Origin: Globodera rostochiensis
Lineage: Eukaryota > Nematoda > Chromadorea > Rhabditida > Heteroderidae
DNA length: 64,000 bases
Direction of reading: 5' to 3'
NCBI GenBank assembly: GCA_018350325.1
Contig: JAEVLN010000008.1
Span: 496,001 to 560,000 of the forward strand
The position numbers and the translations under genes are program-made. The notes beneath the pieces are model-generated. The model saw only the letters and a list, made by a program, of their open reading frames with translations, ran no database searches and was not told the origin of the DNA. How positions within the stretch are numbered: position 1 is the first letter of the stretch; every line of letters starts with the position of its first letter. This document shows, piece after piece, positions 1 through 11,490 of this stretch.

Positions 1-517
1 TGCTGTCCGCCGGTCGCCTTATCTCGTCGCCGGCCAAGGCGCACATCACCAGAAATTTGTTGTCCGGAAAGCGTCGCATTAGCGCCTTTTGGACGGAGTT
101 CACCGATTCGATGTCGTCAAGCGGCACAATTGCCTTCAATTATGAGGAATAATTAACGTTTGTAAATATTGCAATTTTGCAACATTTTGCATTAGCTGTC
201 GCCACTCCGTTTGGGGACATGGCGTCTCGTTGCCCTTAATGTGCGGTTGGACTGCCTTAATTATACCAATTAAAGCTATTAATTAGGCTTCCACGGTTAC
301 TAACCTCCCTTTTCTTGCGGCGACCGCATCCGCACGATTGCATGGCCGGTGCAGCACAACAGGACATCATTGCAGGTTGGCAACATTCCATTTTTGGCGG
401 CATTCCGGTGGCACTGACCGAATTGGAGGACAACATGGCAACTACGATGAACAGCATTGGCAGCAGCACCATCAACGGGTGGGACGCGGAGATGGAGCAG
501 GGCTTGGAGAACAACAT
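1..517 (-). CDS. Ground-like secreted Cys-rich protein, copy 1 (3' end cut by window edge)
   Basis: Near-identical inverted copy of the gene at 38647-39397. Exon 1 is 301-517 (start codon 515-517) and exon 2 is 4-234; the third exon lies beyond the window. The product starts with a hydrophobic signal peptide (MLFSKPCSIS.., core around residues 14-31), a Cys/Met-rich stretch (MECCQPAMMSCCAAPAMQSC) and a dibasic RRKKRE site, then the domain resembling the nematode ground-like family. A secreted, possibly processed protein of cuticle or gland is inferred. The second intron would start with GC here (positions 2-3, minus strand), where the other copy has GT; only three intron bases are visible. 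The start is the first ATG after a TATA-like box about 90 bases upstream. Confidence 0.6.
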
Positions 518-602
518 TTTGTGCCTGGACGAGTCGGGCGGGAGGAATTTAGCAAATTCTGTTGTTGTGATGAATGTGCATGTTCGGTGTGGACTGCTCG
601 TC

Positions 603-612
603 TCCTTATATA
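603..612 (-). promoter_or_regulatory. TATA-like box of ground-like gene copy 1
   Basis: On the minus strand the site reads TATATAAGGA, about 85-95 bases before the start codon at 515-517. The same box stands at the same place before copy 2 (38551-38560). Position and perfect conservation support a core promoter; no transcript evidence is available. Confidence 0.5.
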
Positions 613-1207
613 TGCAAGAAATGTGCTCTCATTGCCGTCAAATCCCAAATGGACGCGGCGGGCGATTCCATTGGATCCCTTTTTTGTAATAAATATGACA
701 GGCTAAGTCTTCGAGAGTCTCTAATGGCATTTCCCGCAAAACATGATCATAGCATCCCCGGCTCACTCCAAGCATAAATGAATTTTGCTGGGATGTTCAT
801 CGCCCTTTCACCCGCCGCATTTCCTTCAACTCTCGTCTTGTCTCGAACCGACCCGTCGATCATTTCGGATCAGCCAAACCGGTTGGTCGTCGGTCGGTAC
901 CAAATCGGCAGCATTTTGCTGTTCGGTGATGAGTCGCAAAAAATTGAGCAGTCGCCGCGTCTTTCCAAATTTAATTAACATTATTTTCTGTGAAGGATTG
1001 GCATTCTTTTCAATTAAACCTTAATTAATCCAAAAAGAAATATGAATTTAAAAAAAGATCAAAGCAAAGCCTATTCAAAATGGAAGGCTAATTGGATTGT
1101 AATTGGCAATTTTGTTTACTTAGAGTTAATGCAATTTGCCTTTTTGTTAGTATCAAAATTCATCAAAAGGATCTCTGTAAAAAATCTCCTCAAAGAGGCG
1201 GCATGTC

Positions 1208-2088
1208 ATTCGTCTAAATTTAATAATTAATTTATAAGAAATAGATGATTATAATAAAATCAGTGACTTCACATGTTCGTCACCATTTAGAGTACGAACC
1301 TTCGGTCTTTCTCATAATAAAGAAAAGAGAGTACTACCTTCTGATGCATTACGATTTGAGAAATCATTCCACAAATTGTCCCAATTTGCATATACCACTG
1401 AAATATTATTGTGAATAATTTATCATTGGTTTGAGAATGGATCAGAGATCAGATCACTGGTATCCAAGGTCGGAACAATGAATGATGCGGTATCACCTTC
1501 TTCTATTTATTGTCTGCAGAGTTAGAGTTCAAAATACTATTTAAGAAACCAACACCGTAGGTCATTTTTTGATTTTTGTAAAAAACGAATACTTTTCATT
1601 GAATATCATTATTATTAATCTCATATTTATTTTAAACTTTGAGTTGAAGAACTTATTTTAACCAAATGGCTCGTCAAACATCGCATTGGTTCCATTGTAA
1701 GATTTATACGGCAAAAAAAACAGTATTATGAATCTCTCTGATGTTTTTGCTGATGGTTTCACCGATGGAAGAGCTAAGATAGAAAAACAACATTGATATT
1801 AATACATAATACATAAATTATATACAATTTACATCAAAATGAGGTTTGAGAATATCACCGGACTACCAAAAAATGTTCAACAAAATATTTTTGGAATATA
1901 ACCAAAAATACCGGCGAGAACTCGTGCAGAGAAGATAGGTAGGTTGATTGAAAATGACAAATCTATATAAAACACTCGCATAAAAATTATATACATAAAT
2001 AAAATAGGCGACTTTGCTGATGATACATAATTAATATTAATTAATGTACACCGATTGCACTTGGCATCAATTTAAATTTTCGGAACGA
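1208..2088. other. Intergenic, nothing recognised
   Basis: AT-rich sequence without a convincing exon, repeat or RNA gene on either strand. It separates the end of the duplicated segment from the 3' end of the BTB-type gene. Confidence 0.6.
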
Positions 2089-5000
2089 TCATTGGTCATC
2101 CAAATCGACGCCTTCGTCCTCATCCGCCTCGCGGTGTCTTCCGCCCACCGGTTCAAAACGTACCCCCGTTTTTGCACACAATTTGGAGCAGGAACTGCTA
2201 ATACGGCGACTTCCAGCTGCGGTAAACTTCACATTGTTCCTGCCAGACGGCGGTCTCATGGCACTGGAAATTGGGTAAATAAACATTGTGAAAATCCTTC
2301 TAAACCCGAATTCAATAAAGAACGAACTTTACATATATTTAAATTTATTTTAAAAAACGCCACTGACCCCTCAATGTTGCTGCTGTTCACGCGGTCCCTG
2401 ATCGACTGGCGTCTCGGCATGTATTCACTGGAACTGCTACTGGTACTGCAAATACTGCTTGCATCCGTCGCCGGTGGCCGGTATATTTGTGTGAAGAAAC
2501 TGTTGCCAGCGCAGGGGGATATCGCAACGCCACTACCAACACCGCTACTGTAAATGCCGCTATTGGTGCGCTCCGGATGGTGATGTAGCAGAAACTCTCG
2601 AGTGGTTTTCAAGCTTGAGCGACGAGAATCCACACTGCCCATGCCGCTGTCCATGCTGACAATGCCAGGACTGTTTGTTGCCGGTGTTTGAGGCAGTTCC
2701 AGACCTGAAAATACTAATATGACGGTTGAAACCACCCAATAAACGGGATTAAATTGGAAGCTAGTTTATTTTTTTTTTAAATTTATTTGTAAATTATGAT
2801 GTACCAACCGGCGTTTGATGTAGGTGCCGGACTGACGCCGGGCGGCATTGACACCTTCCGGATGTGCCGCGCAAGTTCCTCCAACTGACTGATCACTGAG
2901 CCGACCAAAGTCTCGCCGCCCGCGTCCGATTCCGCCGCCTCCGCGTCCGAATCATCCGCCGCATTTTCGTCGTCGCTGCCGGCCGAACTTCCGCTGGAGG
3001 AGTGGCGCGGACTGCCCAAACTTTTGCTGTGTTTGCGCACGGGACATTGCAGCGAATTTGTTGCAAGCCGTTGGTGCTGCCCCATCGACGACGCCGAGAC
3101 GGAAGAGGGGGACGAACATTGGATGTTGTGCAGGTGCTCGGTGGGATGTCTGATTTGTGAATATTCAAAATAAGTTTTTAATTAAATGATTTTTTTCAAT
3201 TTTAAATCACCAATTTTCAACAAAGCTCACATAATTTGTTCCGCAATTTCGAGCAGTTCCTCTCTAATCTCCTCCATACTGTCAATGGTGGAGCCGTCTT
3301 TGTGCTTGCTAAGGCCAGTTTTGTTTCCGTGCAACCTTTTAAACGGTCTCGGGGCCGTTTCTTGCAACAGAAGACGGTCAACAATCACACCGAATGATAC
3401 CTAAAGTAGCAATTTATGAAATTAATTTAATGGAAATTAACTATTATTTATATTGCAATACCATTTTCAACACGGACAGATTAAATCGTTCAGCGAGCAG
3501 CAGCATTTTCTTCACAAATGTCAGATCAGCCGATTCCTTACAAAGAAAATGCAATAATTACATAAATTATATTTTAATTGAATATTTACCGCCATCACTT
3601 CAGTGCAAATGAATCGTTCGCATTCGCGCCGAAGGGCAGGAAATTGGACGTGTCTTGAGGCGTCCAGTGCCTCCAGGAAATCTTCGAAGCATTCCGCTTC
3701 TCGCACAATAATCGTATTAAAATAGTAATGTGCAAAAACCTAAGTTAAATAAATATGTTTTGAATATATATTAAATATATATATTCGTTGTTACATTTTT
3801 TATTTTCTCCATCAATTCCAGTTCATCCAATCCAACTCCAAAATTGCTTGGGTCCTTCAAGGAACGTTCAAAAATTTCCGAACAGCCAAATAGGAAAACG
3901 TGTCTGTACAGTGCGTACTTGTCGGTCTAATTGTTTCATTTAAAATTATGTTTAAAATAAAGATTAAAATAACATTTATTTTTACCTTGAGGTCAAAATG
4001 TTCAACGTCTGGGACTTGAAGTTGATTCTGGCGAATTTCGTCGAGAACAGTCGCACAAAGAGCCTCCAATTTGCCGCCGCTGAGCGGAGACTCAATGCTA
4101 GGCAAATATTGCATCGGTTGGAACAGAGATGCTGGCATTCTAAAAAACAAAAAATGAAATTTAAATATAACTTTAAATGAATTTGCGATGCGCTTACTTC
4201 ATGTGAACCCGTACAGTGATCTGCTTGCCAATGTTGTTGTGGATAAACGCGCTGAACTTCCGCTGTTCATCTCTCAACCGTCCCGCATTGTTCAGCACTT
4301 CATCACTAATCGGCGACCAACCACCACCTTTTGTGTATTCCAAATCGGGCAATGGCATATTGTCGAAAAGAATGCCCTCCGAATTGCGGATAAAAATGCT
4401 AAAATAGGCCCATATTTTAATTTTTTTAAATTCACACTTACTTTCCACCGCAAAGCTTAACATCTCGCGCAGGCCCCTCCTTGTAGTAGAGCGTAATGTT
4501 CACCTTCTTCTGTTGCTGCTGAGTCAGTTCCAACTCGTCGTCGTCACCGCCCGATGCAAAATAAGACGAATCCACCGAATTGTCCTCCTCACTTTGATCG
4601 CCAATGTTTGGTGGCAATATGTCCTCTTCACAAATGCGCAAAAGCCACGTAAACTGGACACCTAAATTAATTCTAATTATAAAAATTAAAAGAATGCCTA
4701 ATTTACCATTATATGCGGTGCAAAATGCAGGACTGACATTCAAAATCGCAGATTCTCCGGTACCGATCAACCTGGAATTTTTAATTTAATTTAATTTTGG
4801 TTGATCAACGGGATATTTATTAATTATTAGCTTTTATTTTTGTATATTGTTTTTTTTATCTTTTGATGCTCTTTTCATAGAATTCGATTTCAACCTCATT
4901 TCTACGTCATTACCGTTCCGTGATCCGCACCGGCCATGTGTAGCGGAACGTGACCATTTCCTCCTTTTCTTCAGCGCCACTTCCCGACACTTTCCTGTCC

Positions 5001-5413
5001 TGGTTCAATTTCTGTTGCCAATGTTGTTCTTCTACCCGTTTTTGTAGCAGTTGTTGTTGTTGTTGTTGTACACCAGCATCAGCTGCTGCTGGGCACTGTT
5101 CGGCAATGTTAATCCTCAGACAGTGACTACCGTACCCTGCCTTATGCGGCTGCTGCTGTTGCTCAACTGGGTACTGTACCCGAGAAACAAAAAAGCGCTT
5201 GGAACCGTATGAATTTTGACGTTCAATTGACGAAAATTGTTCCGCTGCCGGAGGTGGAGGCATTTTTGACAAAGTTTCCTCTGAAATGCGAACAATTGAA
5301 GAGGGCGTCGTTGTTGAGGTAATAATATTTGCCGGGGGGGAAGCGTTGAGGTGGTGGTGACGATGGATCGAATTTTCTGGCGATGTTTGACTTGCCATTG
5401 AAATGGTTTTCAT
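2089..5413 (-). CDS. BTB/BACK-type protein with polyQ N-terminus and Ser-rich tail (12 exons, 839 aa)
   Basis: Exons: 4914-5413, 4707-4771, 4442-4661, 4198-4398, 3986-4139, 3795-3926, 3590-3739, 3462-3536, 3231-3400, 2809-3149, 2368-2704, 2089-2263; all joins keep phase and use GT-AG. The N-terminal 170 residues are low-complexity with glutamine runs. Residues about 160-330 form an unassigned beta-rich region (…VTFRYTWPVR.., ..VQFTWLLRICEE..) that could be a divergent MATH-like domain. Residues about 380-500 fit the second half of a BTB fold plus a BACK-like segment (FLEALDASRHVQFPALRREC, then KKMLLLAERFNL). The C-terminal 280 residues are Ser/Asp-rich with an acidic run. BTB proteins usually act as Cullin-3 adaptors; that role is inferred. 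The classical BTB N-terminal signature is weak, so the family call is moderate. Confidence 0.7.
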
Positions 5414-7690
5414 TTTATCTAAAAAAAAGGGGGGGAGGGAAATGCAATTGGTAAATTACGGAGTGATTCGATCCGTCGGAATAGAAAATATCTCTTCGAT
5501 AATAATTCAGGTTTTGGGATGTTGTGAATGAATTCATTTAATGTCGCCTATCCAAATTGAAAAGATATTTAATTACATAAATTATTTCTAATGAATTTAC
5601 TTGGAATTGAAAAAGAATTAATTGCACCTGCGAACGCTTCAATTAACTGTGTGTATATTCACATTATTCATTCAAACATTGCGACATGAAAAAAGTGTTG
5701 AAAATTGGCATATGTCAAAAATGTTATTCTGTTCCACTCTTTTCTCATTTGTACAATTCGTAGAACTATTTTCACGTACGTACAAAATGAATGGTCGAGA
5801 GAACTGGTTTCACCGATTTGAATTTTTGTCATTCATAACAACAACCACCTCATGAATATAGTTTGTATTTGCTGGTTTTTAATAAAACTTTGAAGCCTTG
5901 AACTTAGAACAAATGGTTAGACAATTAAAACTTGGCCAAATCATCTGAAATTCCGAAAAAAATTTTCGAAAATGTAAGAATAATTTTATTAAAAATACAA
6001 ATTTTATAAATACAACTTTCTGAAAAAATTGCTTTACATAGACTTCAATCGCTAAATTCAGTTATTTTGGATTAAATCGCAGATTTTTGGTCTAACGCTT
6101 CCGGGGATTCAAGCGGCTTTCAATGGGAAATGTATAAATTGCAAAAAGAGTAATAAAAGCATTCCATTCTCTGTGACTCGCCACATTTGCCGGCAACAAC
6201 GGATGTGGAACGGCAAAATAGTCGATGAATGGGGGGGGGGGGCGACGAAAATTGTTGCCGCGGGGGACGGAAGAAAATGAAAAATTGTTGTGAAAGGAGG
6301 AGCAAAGGCTGTTGTCAGAGAGAATATAAACAAATGTTGACAAATATTTTGGACATTTTTAAAGATATTTTATGAGAAAAGGGGAAAATTTTTGCGCGAC
6401 AACTTCGGCGGGACATTGCTTAAAAAGCGTCGTCTTTCTGCTTCGATTGTGGGCTTTATATAATATTTGATACATAATCATCGGTCTAATCCGAGAGGAG
6501 AAAGCTTTTTCTCTCTCTCTCTCTGCTGAATTCTTTATTTATTTTTGGTAAATCCGATTTTCTCTTTTGCGCACGCTATCCAAAAATGGCAACTAATTTA
6601 CAACAAAAAAAAAGAAAGAAGGAAAAAAGAAGATTAAGGAAGAAGCTGAATGTGAAAGGAATAGTAATGATATCCATTTTGGGATTGGCTTAAATAATAT
6701 TAGCATAAAAGTAATTTTTGTGTTGTATGAGAGGCAGGCGTTTTGACACAAAAGCATTTGAAATTGGTTGGCCCGTGCCCAAACAATTGCATTCAGTGAA
6801 TTTGTGTGCACATTTTATGCATTTTTGCGTATATTTATTTATTTGTTCGTCCGTCCGTGTCAAAAAGTGATGTTACGGCGAGGAAGTGAACAATTTAATT
6901 TCCCGGCGAACTTCCCCCCCCCCCGGCGACGACGACGACCCGTCCCCCCCCCCGTATTTCGGAGACGGAAGGAAGTCTTGCTGTGGAACATTCATTGACA
7001 CAACAATCGCCGTCCCCGATTTGTGGAAGAAAGAATTCCACAACAAAACGGAAAAATAAAATATCATAAAATTGGGGGGGGGGGAAGAAAATTTAAAAAT
7101 CTCTAAAAATAAAAAGGAAAGGACGGAATTCGGTCCTCGCCCTCTCCCCGCTGCGTTCCCTCCACCCGCACAAATGTTTGCCATTATTCACAGTCCATCC
7201 ATCTCCATGGGAGACGATGATGATCATCATTCTTCCGCCACTGTTGAATGATTATTGTTTTCAATGTGTCGTCGTCTAACTCTATTATTTGAGCAGATGT
7301 GAAATAAAATGAATTCGGGGGGGGGGGGGGGGGGGATTGGATGACACATCAAACAAAATTCATTTTCAAAGAGTGCGGGGAGAGGGCGGAGGCGGCGCCG
7401 GATGATCGGGCCGATTTCATTCACTTCGCTTGCCAATTATTATTTTTGGGGATTCCCAATTAAACGGACGAAATTTTGAATGATTGGAAAAAATGTTTTG
7501 AAATACGGAATAAATATGTGCAGCACATTTTGGGTATTCGGTGTTTATTTGTCGGAAGTTTTTGTACAACAGGAAGACATAGGCAAGCGATGCTTATACA
7601 TGCTTAAAAGTAGACAACATCAAGCTGTACACACACCTAAGCCATGGAGAAAGGACACTGATGAGGGACAAGTGAGAAGTGAATAAAAAT

Positions 7691-7759
7691 CCATTGGATT
7701 ATGATCTGCTCAAAATGTGATCCATGATCGTGGATCATATTTTGATCAGATAATCCATC
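7691..7759. repeat. Imperfect palindrome of about 69 bases
   Basis: The left arm (CCATTGGATTATGATCTGCT…) is nearly the reverse complement of the right arm (…TTTGATCAGATAATCCATCC), centred on ATCCATGATCGTGGAT. The sequence to about 7800 keeps GATCAGG/GATCAGA repeats. It could be a relic of a short foldback element; no target duplication was seen. Confidence 0.5.
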
Positions 7760-10700
7760 CACGACTTTGGATCAGGTTAGGATCAGGTTCAGATCAGGAC
7801 TTTTAATTGTAAACGTTTGTTATGGTGTATTATGTACATTAATTTAATTTGGGATAAAGATTTTAAATCTATTTGTCTCAAGTTTTGAGAGGTTCATCCT
7901 CTACATATTTATTATAATGAGAACGATTAGTGATCGATTACACTTTGACAAATGCGCGAACTTTGTTGTCTATGTCCCAAAAAGTCTTTGAGAATGAATA
8001 CCCAAAGAGAAAACCAGTTAAAAAATCAAATGGGGATCAAATTTTGACCAAATTAAAAGAAAGTTTATTAGTTAATAAAATTTTTTGTTCGGCCTAAACG
8101 AACAAAAACTTTTTGCCTTCCCATCGGTTTTAGCATTAAAAAAGATTCTTTTGTTACTAAAAACTCTTCTCAAGCATTTGCCGTTCATATCAATCAAAAA
8201 GTGTGTGTCCCTTTGCCTCAAAGACTGCTTTAGACTAAAAATCCTAAGGCCATGTGATCCGGGAAATTTATATTCACCCGTCCGTCAGCCAATAGGGCCA
8301 CTTATTGTGCAGAAAAAATAAAACAAAAGTTAAAAAAATGCCTAATAAAATTAAAATGCAAAATGAAAAAGCCTAACACGGATCCAATTTTCAAGACCAT
8401 CTCGAAAGAATAACGAGTGACAAACTACAACTCGAACAATTAAAATTCTATTCGAATAATTATAAAATGAATCAACACAAAAAATTATTTTCGAACACTA
8501 AAATTTTTTCTAAGAATTAAAAATTTAATTATAAATTGAATTTGAAAACAATTAAAAATTATATTCAAAAAAATAATCCTTTAGGTGGCTTTAATGATTT
8601 AAATAAAAGGAAATAATTTTTAAAAAATGGATTTGCGGCAGCAGCAAATCGAGAAAATAATTTATAATGTTGTGGGGGTATCGATGGGCACGTGCTTTTC
8701 TTTTCTAGAGGACTATTTTTGTTTACCCGAACGACGAACCCAACAAAGAAAGGCATCGAAGCCCCCCCCCCCCGCGCCCATTCATTCGGCGCTGTGTGTT
8801 GGTTGGTTGGTGTGTGAAAAGGCGGCTTCCATTCTCAATTTCATCCCCCCGAGCGTCTCGGGAGTTGTCTCGAGAACTGAATTGATTGCTCTCACGAGAC
8901 CAGAGGGGGTGAAGGGGTGAGACTGCAGGCAAAAGTGCATTAAATGAGACGAATTCCGTCCAGCCGTGTGTGGGTGAAATTTACCTATAAAATTCATAGA
9001 TTTTTACGCAATTTTAGACACAAAAATTGCGTTTTGAAAAGCACTAATTAATTTTGCCGCCATGAGAAGATCGTCTTAATGACGATGTGAAGTGGCTTTC
9101 TTCCCAATTAAAATTAGGTTAAAAAGTACCAAAAAGTACGACAACATTTATAAATGTACTCCCCGTAAATTAGGTAAATGCGAAAATGAACTTTCAATTG
9201 AAAATAATTGACTATAAAAACGGAGGAAATCAAATCCATAACTGTCGACAAAAAATTTACAATAGAAAATGTCAAAATAGAAAAATGTGACAGAAAATTC
9301 ATTTAAAGGGCCTCATGATCATTTGGAAGTCAATTAAAATATTTTAGAATTGTTAGTGCTTCGCAGTTTTGGTCATAACTTTTTTGAAGTTTATAAATTC
9401 GCTGCTTGACCTTTTTCTTAGAACAAAATACTTGCGCGTTTAGGAAGAATTTGTATTAAAAAACGCTTTCACTGCTTTGATTTCGTTTGCGGGGAGTGCC
9501 GCCGTTAATCGCATTGTTACTAATTATGCAAAAAGCCCAAAAGCCGAGAACACAATCGGCTTGTGACGTGAAGAGACCATTTTTGCGTGTTGCGCAGCGC
9601 AAATTCCTTTTCGTCAACGCAAAAGCTCGGAAGAAACCGCCCAAAATTGTTGGCGTGCTGCATTTTACATTAACAAATAGTTGGAATTCTTTTGGGTTTG
9701 TTTGAAATTTTAAATATTACAATTTTTAAATTTACTCTTGTTTTTTACTAAATTAAAAAGAAAAATATTTCATTTTTTAAATTTAAAAAAAGGAGACGAC
9801 ACTATTAACATTTTAAAAATCAAGGAAAAGTGTGAAAAACAAAAAAGTCGATATTTGGTACTTACGAATTAGTGTACCCCTCCCCTCGTTTAATATCATA
9901 AAATGCAAATTTGTCCAAGAACAGGAATTAAAAAATGCTTCCTGGAACAAAGGCGGCAATGTTTGTATGACATATAAACTTGTTTTGACATGTGGAAAGC
10001 TGGGTGAAGCGAAGGATAAAAAGACCATGGAACTGAATGGAATTGGCGATTGGGAGGGGGCGGGGGGGGGGATTGGAGGCTCTGGGGGGGGGAGTCGAAG
10101 ACAGATGCCCCCCCCCCCCGATATTGCCCCCCCCCCGCTCCTCCGACGGACGGACGGATGGACGGAGGCGCAACCCAACCCCGTCAAATAAAACAATTCG
10201 TCAACAAATCGCGTATAACCAACCATCTGCTTTGTGTTGGGGCGGTCGGTGATCATTTTGGGGGGGGGGGGGGGGGGGGGGGGTTTGGAGGACTTCCAGT
10301 TGAATAAATAAAAAAAAAAACCCAGAAAATGGATAATGTAAAAAAATAATCACGCGATTAGCTAAAAAAACAAAAGGAATGTATTTTGTAGCAAAATATT
10401 TTTATTTTGATGAAACGATATTATTATCCAAAAACAACGCTGCCCAATCCTCTTTTTGCACAGAATTATGCAAATTTGGACTTCACTTTTTCTTTATTGG
10501 GTTATTATGGCAATTTTTAATGCGTCTGATTTGAAGGAAATGCCGTTTAGCCCTTCATGCCAAGGCCCTAAATTCCAGGAATCATTTGAAAATATGTTTT
10601 ACCATATTTTAATAAATGTATCCAAAATAAAGCCCCGTCGGCATGTCAAAAATAATAAAAAGCTAGACCAAATGATTTTAAATATGCGTAGAGTGCACAT

Positions 10701-11289
10701 TTACTTTTTGTTTTGTTTTGTTTGGTGTTTGTTTACGCCCCTTCCCATTGGAATGCAAAAAAACGGAGACGGGGGGAGGAAGTGGAGCAGAATCTCATTA
10801 GCCGGGGGGGGGGGGCTTTTGCCCACCGCTCAAATGGCCCTTCTAAACACACACATTCGCAAAAATGTTATTTATGAGGCGAATGTTTTGGCTCAATGTT
10901 TGGTTGCCTCATTATGAATAAATTCCGCCAGAAACTTCCAGGCGAAATCTCCAACAGATTTAAACTTCAGAAGAAATTCCAAGAAAAATATTTGAAATTA
11001 GCGACTATTCTTGGCCTACAATCCAAATAGCAGCTAATAGGAACAACAATTGGGCGAACAAATGGCCATGAATTGGAAATGGACGGTGAAATTTGTGGGA
11101 AATAAAGTGCCAGCTCAAAAGATTTAAGTGCCGGAAGTTGTACCCTTGAATGGATGTCTGAAATAGATCCAAAAACAAAATTTTAAGATTGAAAGCGCCA
11201 AAAGATTTAAATCCGAGGATTAACGGCTGCATAACAAGATGAGAAGTGAATGAAAATGAATGGCGAATGCGCACAGTTCCAAGCTGAAA

Positions 11290-11490
11290 AATGAGTCATC
11301 CTCCCCCCTCCCCGCAACCCCCTCCCCGCAACCCCCCCCCCCCGCCCACCCCGTCCCCCCCCCGCCCACCCCGTCCCCCCCCCCGCCCCCCCCCCCGCAC
11401 CCCCCTGTTCCCCCTCCCCCCCCCGCCCCCCGCCCCCCCGCACCCCCCCCGTCCCCCCTCCCCGTCCCCCCCGCTCCCCCCCCCCTACAC
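11290..11490. repeat. C-rich simple repeat tract
   Basis: About 200 bases made almost only of C runs separated by single T, A or G (…CCCCCGCCCACCCCGTCCC…). Apparent proline-rich (plus strand) and glycine-rich (minus strand) open frames are composition artefacts. The G-rich strand can in principle form quadruplexes. Confidence 0.85.

Larger units (their letters stand above)
1..1207. repeat. Inverted segmental duplication, arm A
   Basis: This segment is the reverse complement of 37981-39163, with only scattered substitutions, a one-base deletion near the start codon region and an extra 24-25 bases around 1059-1083. It carries exons 1-2 of the ground-like gene, its promoter and about 600 bases upstream. 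Homology stops abruptly at 1207 (…GGCGGCATGTC), and continues off the left edge of the window. Confidence 0.9.

Noticed and set aside
9813..10307. Overlapping open frames of 70-147 codons
   Set aside because: Overlap on both strands around G/C homopolymers; no splice or family support.
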